DNA from: Aegilops tauschii subsp. strangulata
Taxonomy: Eukaryota; Streptophyta; Magnoliopsida; Poales; Poaceae
Length of the DNA stretch: 64,000 nt
Assembly (NCBI RefSeq): GCF_002575655.3
Contig: NC_053037.3
Coordinates: forward strand, 505,742,544 to 505,806,543
Direction: 5' to 3'
In this document: positions 23,304-36,200 of the stretch, piece after piece
How the letters are laid out: each line of letters begins with the position of its first letter
Numbering within the stretch: position 1 is the stretch's first letter
Translations under genes and position numbers: made by a program
The notes under the pieces: model-generated
The model's database searches: none
Told to the model about the DNA's origin: nothing
What the model saw: the letters and a program-made list of their open reading frames with translations, nothing else

Positions 23304-26300
23304 TGAAAGTGCAACTAATCCCCGGGTGGTTTTGGTAATTTATAACAACATATAGCTCATTGAACTAATATTCTTTCAAGCTAAATATTTAAGAGAGTTC
23401 AATGAATGGCATGGCATGGACTAGGATTGTGGACCCCTCAAAATGCTAAGGACAAGCATTGGCTAAAGCTCAAGACTCTTCATTTCTATTTTAGTGATCC
23501 AAGATCACATTGAGTCCATAGGAAAGCCAATACTATTAAAAGGGGATGAGGTGTCGCTTATGGCTTGCTTGCTCAAATGCTTAGTGATATTGCTCCAAAG
23601 CTCTCAACCAATTTCTCATTCCAAATATGCCCAAAACCTAAAGTCAAACTCGGCCCCGCCGATTCTTTCTACCCGGAGCCATCGAGTTCATATGACATAG
23701 CCACTGCCAGAAACCCTAACAGTTCGGTCACACCGATACGGATCTCGGTCTCACCAAGATGGCCATGCAATCTCTCTGTTTCCCTTTGTAACATTTCAGT
23801 CTCACCGAAATGAGCAATCGGTCCCATCGAGATTGCTTGACATATTCTCTGTTTGCTCTTTGCTAAATTCGGTCTCACCGTGTTGATGCAATCGGCGCCA
23901 CCGAGTTGATGTTTGCCCTAAGCCCTAGCACATCGGTCACACCGAGTTCTTCCTGTCGGTCCCACCGAGATTCCTAATGTTCACATTTTGAACTAAATCG
24001 GTCTCACCGAGTTCATCTATTCGGTCTGACCGAGTTGGGTCAAATGTGTGTAACGGTTGGATTTTGTGTGGAGGCTATATATACGCCTCCACCCCCATCT
24101 CCATTAGTGAGAGAGCCATCAGAACATGTGAAAGAACATGCGGTGCCCCCATGTTTGGTTTTGGTAATTGATGACAATCTCTATGGACTAATGGTTGTCT
24201 TGAGTTATATTTGAAGGATTTCTCCATAGGCTTTTCTTGAAGTCCATGTGTTGGTTTCAAGGAGTTTATGAGTTTACCAAGGTGCTATGAAGGAATTATC
24301 CAAAGATTGGTCATGTGAGTGTTGAGCTTATTGCAAGCATGTCTTGAAGAAGAAGATTGTGTGATCATTCATGTTTACCTTCAAGACATCATCCAAATGA
24401 AGAGAGTTGGAAAGATTCAAGGTTGATCAAGACTAAGTCAAGAGTGAATCAAGTTGATCAACTCACAAAGCGTAGAAGATGTACCGAGAGGGATCAAGTG
24501 ATCCCATGGTATGGTAAGCATTGTCCATTGTGCTTTGTGTACTAACCCATGGTCTATGTGAGAGTTCTATGTAGGGTTAGGTACGGGTTCATGGGCTTGG
24601 GTCAAGAGGAAGATATCACTCAACCCATGGAGTGGATGACAATTAGTGGTGATCGTCATCAAGATTGCCGTGTGCAAGTTCAAGTGGAGCATGACGAAGA
24701 GATCAAGTGCTTGGAGCTTGCCGTCCATTGTGGTGTCAATGGACTTGTGAAGATATGCCGAAGAGTGGCTCACCCATAGTGGACTATGGGGGAGCAATCA
24801 TCTAGTCTTCATCGAGCCAACGCAATCAAGAAAGGTGGTCCAACTTGAGGGAGTCAAGATCGTCATCATCTAGCTCAAGTGGACCATGTGCAAGGCAAAG
24901 GTTTGCCCTTGATAGGTTTTCTATTTTACTGGTCTCATGGTGGTAGTTGGGAGACCGGGTTATAGGATCGTTTGCCGTGCTATCAAGGGGGGCTCTCAAG
25001 TTGGTAGCTTGATTGTATCGTTAGTAGAGAGCTCAAACCATTGCATCCTTGCATCATGTTTCTTGTTTCTTGTTTGGTTCTCTTTGTGAGTCTTAGAGCT
25101 TATGGTCATCTTGATGACAAGCTTGAGTTCATCGAAAATGGAGTTCGCATGCGTCTTCTATGATGTTTTTGGTGTTGGAGGTTTTACCGGTCTTATCCGA
25201 GGAAGTGTTCTCACCATTTTCTTATGGGCCTTTTCTAATTTGCTTCTTATCGATATTTCTATCAAGATTGTGTTATCCCATGTCTTTAGCTTTCCAACAA
25301 ACTTGGTTTCGTTGAATTTGGAGTCCGTTTGCAGAAGTCGTGGCTGTTTTGGTAAAGGCTGCAGCGGTACTGCCGCAGCTAGAGCGGATGTAAATTTTTA
25401 CTACCGCTCCAGAGCGGTACTACCGCGGCTCCTGAGCGGTAGTACCGCTCCGGACCAAAATCTCGTGTTTTGCTCAGCGGAGGTAGGCACGGAAGTATTT
25501 TTTTAGTACCGCTCGCAAGCAGTAGTACCGCTACCATTTGCGGTAGTACCACTATCCCTAGCGGTAGTACCGTGAGGACGAGCGGTAGTACCGCTCCGGC
25601 GGTTCTACTGGCCTTTTGCCTCCTCGCTGTTGTTTTTCAAAGGGGTTCTACCGCCCTAGCGGTAGTACCGCTCTGTGCGGGCTGTGAGCATAACGGTTGG
25701 ATTTTTCCCCACATATAAAAGGGGGTCTTCTTCCCCATTGAACCTTATCTCTTGAGCTCATGTTCTTTCCCCATTGTTGACCTTCTTCGAGCTTGCTAAC
25801 TCTCAATCCCTCCATGGATTCTTGCTAGTTTTTGAGGGAAAAGAGAGAGGAGATCTAGATCCACATTTCCACCAATCACTTTCTCCTCTATGTGAGGGGA
25901 ACCCCTTGGATCTAGATCTTGGAGTTCTTGGTGTTCTCCTTCTTGTTCTTCCTCTCATTTTCCTCCCTAGCATTAGTTGCTTCGGTGGGATTTGAGAGAG
26001 AAGGACTTGGGCACTCCGTGTGCCCTTGCCATTGCATTTGGTGCATCGGTTTGAGTTCTCCACGGTGATACGTGGAAGTTACAAGTTGAGAAGCTTATTA
26101 CTCTTGGGTGCTTGGTACCCTTGAGCTTGTTCCTCTTGGGTGCTTGGGCGCCCTAGACGGTTGGTGGTGTTCGGAGCTCAATCATTGTGGTGTAAAGCTC
26201 CGGGCAAGCATCGGGGTCTCCAATTAGGTTGTGGAGATCGCCCCGAGCAATTTGACGGGTATCGGTGACCGCCCCCAAGGGTTGCCAAAGTGTACGGGTT

Positions 26301-27536
26301 CGGTGACTGCCCCCAAGGGTTGCCATTTGTACGGGTTCAGTGACCGCCCTCAAGGGTCCCTTAGTGGAATCACGGCATCTTGCATTGTGCGAGGGCGTGA
26401 GGAGATTACGGTGGCCCTAGTGGCTTCTTGGGGAGCATTGTGCCTCCACACCGCTCCAAATGGAGATTAGCATCCGCAAGGGTGTGAACTTCGGGATACA
26501 TCGTCGTCTCCGCGTGCCTCGGTTATCTCTTACCCGAGCCCTTTACTTATGCACTTTACTTTGTGATAGCCATATTGTTTCTTGTCATATATCTTGCTAT
26601 CACCTAAGTAGTTTTTCTTGCTTAGCATAAGTTGTTGGTGCACATAGGTGAGCCTAGTTGTTGTAGGTTTTGTGCTTGACAAATTAACCGCTAGGTTTAT
26701 TCCGCATTTGTTCAAGCCTCAACCGTAATTATTTTAAAGCGCCTATTCACCCCCCTCTAGGCGACATCCACGATCTTTCAACATGCCTACACTTCCAGCA
26801 TACATTTTCTGAGAGAGAACCACCTACTCATGTGTTGAGATCAAGATATACCAGTCCTACCACAAGAATCTTGATTTCTAGCCTTCCCCAAGTTGCTTTC
26901 CACTCAAATCATCTTTCCACCATATCCAAATCTGTGTGAGAGAGTTGAGTGTTGGGGAGAGAATCATTTGAAGCACAAGAGCAAGGAGTTCATCATCAAC
27001 ACACCATCTATTACCTTTTGGAGAGTGGTGTCTCCTAGATTGGTTAGGTGTCGCTTGGGAGCCTCCGTAAAGATTGTGGAGTTGAACCAAGAAGTTTGTA
27101 AGGGAAAGGAGATCGCCTACTTCATGAAGATCTACCCGAGTGAGGCAAGTCCTTCGTAGGCGATGGCCATGGTGGGATGGACAAGGTTGCTTCTTCGTGG
27201 ACCCTTCGTGGGTGAAGCCCTCTGTGGACTCCCGCAGCCGTTACCCTTCGTGGGTTGAAGTCTCCATCAATGTGGACGTACGATAGCACCACCTATTGGA
27301 ACCACGCCAAAAATCTCCGTGTCTTCATTGCGTTTGCACTCTCCAAACCCTTCCCTTTACCTTCATATGCAATGCTTTACTTTTTGCTGCCACACTCTTA
27401 GAATTGCATGCGTAAGTTGATTGCTTGACTTGTGCTAAATGCTAAAATATGCCCACAACTAAAATTGGGAAAATGTTAGATTTTTATATGGTCAAGTAGT
27501 CTAATCACCCCCCTCTAGACCTAATTTCGATCCTAC
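23304..27536 (+). repeat. 3' LTR interrupted by a second solo LTR
   Basis: LTR starts TGAAAGTGCAACTAATCCCC at 23304 just after the polypurine tract. It is interrupted at 24128 and resumes at 26786, ending near TTTCGATCCTAC at about 27536. Together the pieces make about 1.58 kb. The left piece is rich in CGGTCTCACCGA-type motifs. The expected terminal CA is not visible at the right end, where a LINE begins. Confidence 0.7.
24129..26780 (+). mobile_element. Solo LTR, 2652 bp, with TSD ACATG
   Basis: Starts TGAAAGAACATGCGG and ends CACGATCTTTCA, so the termini TGAAAG and CTTTCA are inverted. ACATG occurs immediately on both sides (24124-24128 and 26781-26785). It lies inside the LTR at 23304-27536. 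The section 25360-25680 contains many near-copies of the palindrome GCGGTAGTACCGC. No polyprotein. Copia or Gypsy assignment is open. Confidence 0.85.
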
Positions 27537-29173
27537 TGGGGTGTAGGATGCCGAGGCCCGATGGGTCTCTCAACTTCTTAATTGCTCCATGGGCTTCTTC
27601 CCTTTCAAATATCTTGGCCTCCCTATTTCTCCCGAGAAGCTTCTTGCTAGAGATTTTGCTCCCGTGGTCACGAAAGTGGGTAATCGAGTTATTCCTTGGA
27701 GGAGCAGATACAATACACAAGCTGGCAAGGTTGCCCTTATTAATGCCTGCCTCTCATCCCTCCCCATGTTCTTGATGGGCTTCTATCTTCTCTCTGGTGG
27801 TACACACGCTGGGTTTGATAAGCACAGGGGTGTGTTTTATTGGAATGCGGCGGATAAAAAACACAAATATAGGTTGGTTAAATGGAAACAGATTTGCAGG
27901 CCCAAGAACCTTGGGGGGTTGGGCATTGTTGACACCATAACTATGAACAAGTGCCTTATCATCAAATGGTGGTGGAAGATCATGAATTCCTCGGAGAACC
28001 CTCTGTGGCTCAATATACTTAAAGCCAAATATTACACTAATTCTAGTCCCATGTTTGCTTCCTCAGTGGGTGGATCTCAATTTTGGAAAGATCTTGTCAA
28101 AATCCGCCTAGTGTTTAATTTTTTTGTTAAACTTGTGGTCCATAATGGCAAGTCCACTCGCTTTTGGCTTGACTGGTGGTGCGGTGCTTCACCTCTAGCG
28201 GTTTCCTTTCGAGTTCTTTTTTCTTACTATCCGGACCAGAGATCTCTATCTATGAGCTCTCCGATAATAACTGGGACCTGGCCCTTCGGCGCTCTCTTTC
28301 TCCTAAAGAGTTGGATGACTGGCAGCGTCTTGTTGCTTGCATCCCTGTGCTCTCGGAGGGGGAGGACTCGGTGGTGTGGCCCCACTCTGCCTCCGAGCAT
28401 TTTTCTGTTAAGTCTCTGTATGCTAAGCTCATCTCTGGTACCCCTACTAATAAGTTTAAGCTGATTTGGCGGGCCCGTATTCCCCGTAAAGTCATGATCT
28501 TTTTGTGGCAAGCCTATAGAGGGAAGCTGCCTGCAGCTGATCAAATTCGTAAACGCAATGGACCTGGCTCCGACAGGTGTGTGTTGTGTGGGGATCTCGA
28601 GGACATGAATCACATCTTTTTCAAATGTGCCCTGGCAAAGCTCGTCTGGTGCTGTATCAGGTCCTGGCTCCATGTGACTTGGAGCCCTTCCTCTTTCTCG
28701 GATCTTAGGAACCTGGCTTTTTGTTTGGTTGGGGCCTCTAAACAGATGTTCTGGGTGGGATTTGCGGCTATTTGCTGGACGTTGTGGTCTACTAGGAACA
28801 AGTTCACTATCGAATATACTTTTCCTGCTAAACCTACTGATTGCTTATTTAAAACATGCCTATTCTTGCAGCAGTGGAGATTATTGACTAACGAGGCCGA
28901 CCACGAGGCTTTTGACTTGATGACTTCCAAGATTCGGGCTACAGCTACTTCGCTTTTGCAGCACCAGTCTGGCGGCTAGAGGAACTTGGTGGTCCCTTTT
29001 GTCGTGCTTTGTCTTAATCTCCTGGCCTGCATGCCGTATGTTGGCCTGGGCTCCATGTACTTCTTGTTTCTCAGTACTCTTTGTGTTGTCGCTACTCTTA
29101 TGTCTATCCTATGGTGAACGCTGCCTGGTGACTTTGTTTATAAAGTTGGGCTGACGCCTTTCCTCTAAAAAAA
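27537..29173 (+). mobile_element. 5'-truncated LINE with poly(A) tail
   Basis: Coding-like from about 27550: FPFKYLGLPISPEKLL, AGKVALINACLSSLPMF and RPKNLGGLGIVD belong to the C-terminal part of plant LINE reverse transcriptases. It ends with an A run at 29167-29173. The endonuclease and the RT catalytic core are absent, as expected for 5' truncation during target-primed insertion. A matching target duplication was not found. Confidence 0.85.
27589..28979 (+). pseudogene. LINE ORF2 C-terminal part, frameshifted
   Basis: Two overlapping frames carry one protein. The first (to about 28230) has KYLGLPIS, GFYLLSGGTHAGFDK and WWKIMNSSENPLWLNILKAKYY. The second (from about 28230 to a stop at 28979) has FSVKSLYAKL, IPRKVMIFLWQAYRGKLPAA and CVLCGDLEDMNHIFFKC. 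The last motif is the zf-RVT domain found at the end of plant LINE polyproteins. One small indel near 28225-28235 shifts the frame. The part that copies RNA (the YADD region) lies upstream of the truncation and is missing. Not functional. Confidence 0.85.
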
Positions 29174-29600
29174 CAAGGCGAGTCAAGGACATTAGCCTCA
29201 TCAGCAAAACGCAAACGGAGTGAGATGAAAATGCCACACGATCAACTTATAGTAGATATGACAGATAATAATAATAATAAACCTTGGTTGATAGGTCCCT
29301 TTTTTTTGATAAACGGTGTATTCATTAACTCAAAATATAGCATCAGGCAGATACATGGTATCATGAGCAACACCCGGCCTCCACATAGTTAAGATGCATG
29401 CAACCAAATACCAAGAGTATGACAAAAGGAGAAAGAAAACCGACATATCGATAACAGTAGAGTCCTATAAAACCGACACTACGCCTACATCGAAAGAGGT
29501 GGTTGATAGGCTCCTAACACCTTCGTTCCACAATTGGCGACAGCTTTTTTATGATTGAGAATGCATTGTTGTTGTTCAGGGACAATGTTCAGTCCGTAAA
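29174..29600 (+). repeat. Duplicated 3'-flank segment, copy B
   Basis: Starts directly after the LINE tail and matches 21509-21706 (shared GTCAGCAAAACGCAAA, CCACACGA, GTAGATATG, CAGATAATAATAA, CTTGGTTGATAGG, then ATGATTGAGAATGCA and TGTTGTTGTTCAGG). It is split by an insertion at 29296-29499. Confidence 0.8.
29296..29499 (-). mobile_element. Short retroposon (truncated LINE or SINE) with 11-bp TSD
   Basis: TGGTTGATAGG is present at 29285-29295 and at 29500-29510; copy A has it once, at about 21619-21630, as the empty site. The insert begins with a T run after TCCC, that is a poly(A) tail on the minus strand, and its body resembles the 3' end of a grass LINE. Length 204 bp. Confidence 0.85.
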
Positions 29601-30368
29601 ACGCCCGCGAACGTCTTGACCGGCGCGTATGGATTTTTTGTGCCATATAATGCTATGCCGCAAACGTTCGCGAACGCGTCCGGGTGTCCGAATCCCTGCA
29701 AACCAGATGCAAAGCGGAGGAGGCTTGCGCGAGTCTGGACCTCCACCAGGTAGACTCCAACAACCCTGGCACATCGAAAACCCCACTCGGAGCCCGCACA
29801 TTTGGCCACATCTGCACTGTTTGTGCCACCACTGTCCACCCACGTTCCCGCCCTTTTCGCCATCAGTCGCCGCATGGATCCGTTTGTACCATTGCCGAAG
29901 CCGAATGAGGAGGATCCAAACATGGTGGCCGCCCGGAAGATCAACTCGGCGACCCGCAATGCCAGTCGCCCGTCCAAAGGAGCAAGGCGATAGCGGCTTT
30001 GGAGGCTGGCCATCTGCCACCTCCTAGGAAGGGCAGCGGGCCGGGACGAGGGGCAATAGGCCAAGCAGTGACGCAGGGCAAATACACACATGCACCATGT
30101 TCTGCACCATAGAGGCTACTGATGCACATTCTGACCAAGACCGACATTAATAAGAAACTCCTGGTAATAATTTTATTTGTTTGAGTCTTTGTAATACAGT
30201 CTTTGTTATTTAAATAGGCCATCATACTATGTCAGAATTGTATTTTTGCAACAAAGACTCCCAAGTCATGTTCTACCTGATGAGATGGATCGATATGGTG
30301 AAATGAGATTTATTATCTATCATCGACTTATGGTCGATATACTCGACGTCAGAAAAAGATGGATGCCT
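29601..30368. other. Low-copy sequence, no gene recognised
   Basis: GC-rich from 29600 to 30060 and AT-rich afterwards. Frames on both strands exist; the + strand one (MDPFVPLPKPNEED, up to 29993) and the 171-codon minus one overlap, and neither has a family motif I recognise. A short frame at 30280-30373 continues past the Copia insertion at 38981 but soon stops. Confidence 0.4.
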
Positions 30369-30373
30369 CATCA

Positions 30374-32043
30374 TGAAGGAAATATGCCATAGAGGCAATA
30401 ATAAAGTTGTTATTTATATTTCCTTATATCATGATAAATGTTTATTATTCATGCTAGAATTGTATTAACCGGAAACTTAGTACATGTGTGAATACATAGA
30501 CAAACAGAGTGTCCCTAGTATGCCTCTACTTGACTAGCTCGTTAATCAAAGATGGTTAAATTTCCTAGCCATGGACATGTGTTGTCATTTGATGAACGAG
30601 ATCACATCATTAGAGAATGATGTGATGGAGAAGACCCATCCATTAGCTTAGCATTAATGATTGTTTAGTTTTATTGCTATTGCTTTCTTCATGACTTATA
30701 CATGTTCCTCTGACTATGAGATTATGCAACTCCCGAATACCGGAGGAACACCTTATGTGCTATCAAATGTCACAACATAACTGGGTGATTATAAAGATGC
30801 TCTACAGGTGTCTCCGATGGTGTTTGTTGAGTTGGCATAGATCGAGATTAGGATTTGTCACTCCGTGTATCGGAGAGGTATCTCTGGGCCCTCTCGGTAA
30901 TGCACATCACTATAAGCCTTGCAAGCAATGTGACTAATGATTTAGTTGCGGGATGATGCATTACGGAACGAGTAAACAGACTTGCCGGTAATGAGATTGA
31001 ACTAGGTATGATGATACCGACGATCTAATCTCGGGCAAGTAACATACCGATGACAAAGGGAACAATGTATGTTGTTATGTGGTTTGACCGATAAAGATAT
31101 TAGTAGAATATGTAGGAGCCAATATCAGCATCCAGGTTCCGCTATTGGTTATTGACCGGAGATTTGTCTTGGTCATGCCTACATAGTTCTCGAACCCGTA
31201 GGGTCTGCACGCTTAACATTCGATGACGATTTGTATTATGAGTTATGTGATTTGATGACCGAAGTTTGTTCGGAGTCCCGGATGAGATCACGGACATGAC
31301 GAGGAGTCTCGAAATGGTCGAGAGGTAAAGATTAATATATTGGAAGGTTACATTCGGACACCGGTATGGTTCAGGTTGCTTTGGATAAGTTTCAGAGTAC
31401 CGTGGGTTACCGGAACCCCCCCCCCCAGAAGTTCATGGGCCTTCATGGGCCTTAGTGGAAAGGAGAGGAGGGCCACAAAGGAGGGCGCCCCCTCTTTCCT
31501 TCTCCCCTCTTCCTCCTTCCCTCTCTCTCCCTCTCTTGGAAAGGAAGGGCACTCCAACTAGGATTGGGATTCCTAGTTGGACTCCCCTATGGCCGGCCTC
31601 CTCTCCTCCCCCCTTTATATACGTGGGAGGGGGCACCCCAAAGGCACACCAAGTCTTCTCTTAGCCGTGTGTGGTGCACCCCTCCACAGTTACACTCCTC
31701 GGTCATATTGTCGTAGTGCTTAGGCGAAGCCCTGCGCCGGTAACTTCATCATCACCGTCGCCACGCCGTCGTGCTGACGGAACTCTCCCTCGTCCTCAAC
31801 TGGATCAAGACCTCGAGGGACGTCATCGAGCTGAACGTGTGCTGGACGCGGAGGTGTCGTACGTTCGGTGCTTGGATCGATTGGATCGCGAAGACGTTCG
31901 ACTACATCAACCGCGTTACTAAACGCTTCCGCTTTCGGTCTACGAGAGTACGTGGACACACTCTCCCCGCTCGTTGCTATGCTTCCCCTTGATAGATCTT
32001 GCGTAATCGTAGGATTTTTTTTGAAATACTACGTTCCCCAACA
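30374..32043 (+). repeat. 5' LTR of the WIS-like Copia, 1670 bp
   Basis: Starts TGAAGGAAATATGCC and ends GTTCCCCAACA. TATA-like TTTATATA at 31614-31621. A C run lies at 31418-31427. Confidence 0.93.
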
Positions 32044-32061
32044 GTAGCATCCGAGCCAGGT
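32044..32061 (+). other. Primer binding site of the WIS-like Copia
   Basis: GTAGCATCCGAGCCAGG follows the LTR end directly, a diverged form of the primer site in the element at 6407-6426. Confidence 0.65.
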
Positions 32062-33276
32062 CTATGCGTAGATGTTATATGCACGAGTAGAACACAAAGA
32101 GTTGTGGGTGATAATAGTCATACTGCTTACCAGCAACGTCTTACTTTGATTCGGTGGTTGTTGGATGAAGCGGCCCGAACCGACATTACATGACCGCGTT
32201 CATGAGACTGGTTCTACCTACGTGCTTCGCACACAGGTGGCTGGCGGGTGTCTGTTTCTCCAACTTTAGTTGAATCGAGTTTGACTACGCCCGGTCCTTG
32301 TTGAAGGTTAAAACAACACACTTGACGAAAAATCGTTGTGGTTTTGATGCGTAGGTAAGAACGGTTCTTGCTAGAAGCCCGTAGCAACCACGTAAAACTT
32401 GCAACAAGAAAGTAGAGGACGTCTAACTTGTTTTTGCAAGGCATGTTGTGATGTGTTATGGTCAAGATGTGATGATATATAAATTGTTGTATGAGATGAT
32501 CATGTTTTGTAACCGTTATCGGTAACTGGCAGGAGCCTTATGGTTGTTGCTTTATTGTATGAAATGCAATCGCCATGTAATTGCTTTACTTTATCACTAA
32601 GCGGTAGCGATAATCGTAGAAGCAATAGTTGGCGAGATGACAACGATGCTACGATGGAGAACAAGGTGTCAAGCCGGTGATGATGGAGATCATGACGGTG
32701 CTTTGGAGATGGTGATCAAAGGCACAAGATGATGATGGCCATATCATGTCACATATTTTGATTGCTATGATGTTTATCTTTTATGCATCTTATTTTGCTT
32801 AGTACGGCGGTAGCATTATAAGATGATCCCTCACTAAATTTCAAGGTATAAGTGTTCTCCCTGAGTATGCACTGTTGCTACAGTTCGTCGTGCTGAGACA
32901 CCACGTAATGATTGGGTGTGATAAGCTCTACGTTCACATACAATGGGTGCAAGCCAGTTTTGCACACGCAGAATACTCGGGTTAAACTTGAAGAGCCTAG
33001 CATATGCAGATATGGCCTCGGAACACTGAGACCGTAAGGTCGAGCGTGAATCATATAGTAGATATGATCAACATAGTGATGTTCATCATTGAAAACTACT
33101 CCATCTCACGTGATGATCGGACATGGTTTAGTTGATTTCGATCACGTGATCATTTAGATGACTAGAGGGATGTCTATCTAAGTGGGAGTTCTTAAGTAAT
33201 ATGATTAATTGAACTTTAATTTATCATGAACTTAGTACCTGATAGTATTTTGCATGTCTATGATTGTTGTAGATCA
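32062..33276 (+). other. Untranslated leader of the WIS-like Copia
   Basis: About 1.2 kb homologous to 5119-6406 on the opposite strand (for example TCTATCTAAGTGGGAGTTC near 33173 against the complementary GAACTCCCACT at 5192). The 60-bp tandem duplication seen there is not present here. Confidence 0.65.
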
Positions 33277-36200
33277 ATGGCTCGTGCTATCGTTTCCTTG
33301 AATTTTAATGCGTTTCTAGAGAGAGCTAAGTTGAAAGATGATGGTAGCAATTACACGGACTGGGTCCGTAACTTGAGGATTATCCTTATTGCTGCACAGA
33401 GGAATTACGTCCTGGAAGCACCGCTAGGTGCAAGACCCGCTGCAGGAGCCACTCCGGACGTTATGAACGTCTGTCAGAGCAAAGCTGATGACTACTCGAT
33501 AGTTCAGTGTGCCATGCTTTACGACTTAAAATCGGGACTTCAACGATGTTTTGAACGTCATGGAGCATATGAGATGTTCCAGGAGTTGAAGTTAATATTT
33601 CAAGCAAATATCCGGATTGAGAGATATGAAGTCTCCAATAAGTTCTACAGCTGCAAGATGGAGGAGAATAGTTTTGTCAGTGAACATATACTCAGAATGT
33701 CTGGGTACCACAACCGCTTGACTCAACTGGGAGTTAATCTTCCCGATGATAGTGTCATTGACAGAGTTCTTCAATCACTACCACCAAGCTACAAAAGCTT
33801 CGTGATGAACTATAATATGCAAGGGATGGATAAGACAATTCCCGAGCTCTTCGCGATATTAAAGGCTGCGGAGGTAGAAATCAAGCAGGAGCATCAAGTG
33901 TTGATGGTTAACAAGACCACTAGTTTCAAGAAAAAGGGCAAAGGGAAGAAGGGGAACTTCAAGAAGAATGACAAGCAAGTTGCTGCTCAAGTGAAGAAGC
34001 CCAAGTATGGACCTAAGCCTGAGACTGAGTGCTTCTACTGCAAAGGGACTGGTCACTGGAAGAGGAACTGCCCCAAGTATTTGGCGGATAAGAAGGATGG
34101 CAAAGTGAAAGGTATATTTGATATACATGTTATTGATGTGTACCTTACTAATGCTCGTAGTAGCACCTGGGTATTTGATACTGGTTCTGTTGCTCATATT
34201 TGCAACTCGAAACAGGGGCTACGGATTAAGCGAAGATTGGCTAAGGACGAGGTGACGATGCGCGTGGGAAATGGTTCCAAAGTCGATGTGATCGCCGTTG
34301 GCATGCTACCTCTACATCTACCATTGGGATTAGTTTTAGACCTAAATAATTGTTATTTGGTGCCAGCGTTGAGCATGAACATTATATCTGGAACTTGTTT
34401 GATACGAGACGGTTATTCATTTAAATAAGAGAATAATGGTTGTTCTATTTATATGAGTAATATCTTTTATGGTCATGCACCCTTGATGAGTGGTCTATTT
34501 TTGATGAATCTCGATACTAGTGATACACATATTCATAATATTGAAGCCAAAAGATGCAAGGTAAATAATGATAGTGCAACTTATTTGTGGCACTGCCGTT
34601 TAGGTCATATTGGTGTAAAGCGCATGAAGAAACTCCATGCTAATGGGCTTTTGGAATCACTTGATTATGAATCACTTGATGCTTGCGAACCATGCCTCAT
34701 GGGCAAGATGACTAAGACTCCGTTCTCCGGAACAATGGAGCGAGCAACTGACTTGTTGGAAATAATACATACTGATGTATGCGGTCCGATGAGTGTTGAG
34801 GCTCGCGGCGGGTATCGTTATTTTCTGACCTTCACAGATGATTTGAGCAGATATGGGTATATCTACTTGATGAAGCATAAGTCTGAAACATTTGAAAAGT
34901 TCAAAGAATTTCAGAGTGAAGTGAAAAATCATCGTAACAAGAAAATAAAGTTTCTACGATCTGATCGTGGTGGTGAATATTTGAGTTATGAGTTTGGTCT
35001 TCATTTGAAACAATGTGGAATAGTTTCGCAACTCACGCCACCTGGAACACCACAGCGTAATGGTGCGTCCGAACGTCGTAACCATACTTTATTAGATATA
35101 GTGCGATCTATGATGTCTCTTACTGATTTACCGCTATCGTTTTGGGGTTATGCTTTAGAGACGGCTGCATTCACGTTAAATAGGGCACCATATAAATCCG
35201 TTGAGACGACACCATATGAACTGTGGTTTGGCAAGAAACCTAAGCTGTCGTTTCTTAAAGTTTGGGGCTGCGATGCTTATGTGAAAAAGCTTCAACGTGA
35301 TAAGCTCGAACCCAAATCGGAGAAATGTGTCTTCATAGGATACCCAAAGGAGACTGTTGGGTACACCTTCTATCACAGATCCGAAGGCAAGATATTCGTT
35401 GCTAAGAATGGATCCTTTCTAGAGAAGGAGTTTCTCTCGAAAGAAGTAAGTGGGAGGAAAGTAGAACTTGATGAGGTAATTGTACCTTCTACCGAATTGG
35501 AAAGTAGTTCATCACAGAAATCAGTTCCAGTGATTCCTATACCAATCAGTGAGGAAGCTAATGCTGATGATCATGAAACTTCAAATCAAGTTGCTACCGA
35601 ACCTCATAGGTTAACCAGAGTACGATCTGCACCAGAGTGGTACGGTAATCCTGTTCTGGAGGTCATGTTACTTGACAATGACAAACCTACGAACTATGAG
35701 GAAGCGATGATGAGCCCAGATTCCACAAAATGGCTTGAGGCCATGAAATCTGAGATGGGATCCATGTATGAGAACAAAGTGTGGACTTTGGTTGACTTGC
35801 CCGATGGTCGGCAAGCAATAGAGAATAAATGGATCTTCAAGAAGAAGACTGACGTTGATGGTAATGTTACTATCTACAAAGCTCGACTTGTTGCGAAAGA
35901 TTTTCAACAAGTTCAAGGAGTTGACTACGATGAGATCTTCTCACCTGTAGCGATGCTTAAGTCTGTCCGAATCATGTTAGCAATTGCCGCATTTTATGAT
36001 TATGAAATTTGGCAAATGGATGTCAAAACTGCATTCCTTAATGGATATCTTAAAGAAGAGTTGTATATGATACAACTAGAAGGTTTTGTCGATCCAAAAG
36101 GTGCTAACAAAGTGTGCAAGCTCCAGCGATTCATTTATGGACTGGTGCAAGCCTCTCGGAGTTGGAATATACGCTTTGATAATGTGATCAAAGCATATGG

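Noticed and set aside
25360..25680. Possible CRISPR-like array from evenly repeated palindromes
   Set aside because: Plant nuclear DNA, spacing irregular, and the repeats lie inside an LTR with target duplications.
29576..30091. 171-codon minus-strand frame
   Set aside because: No recognisable motif and overlapped by equally long frames on the other strand.
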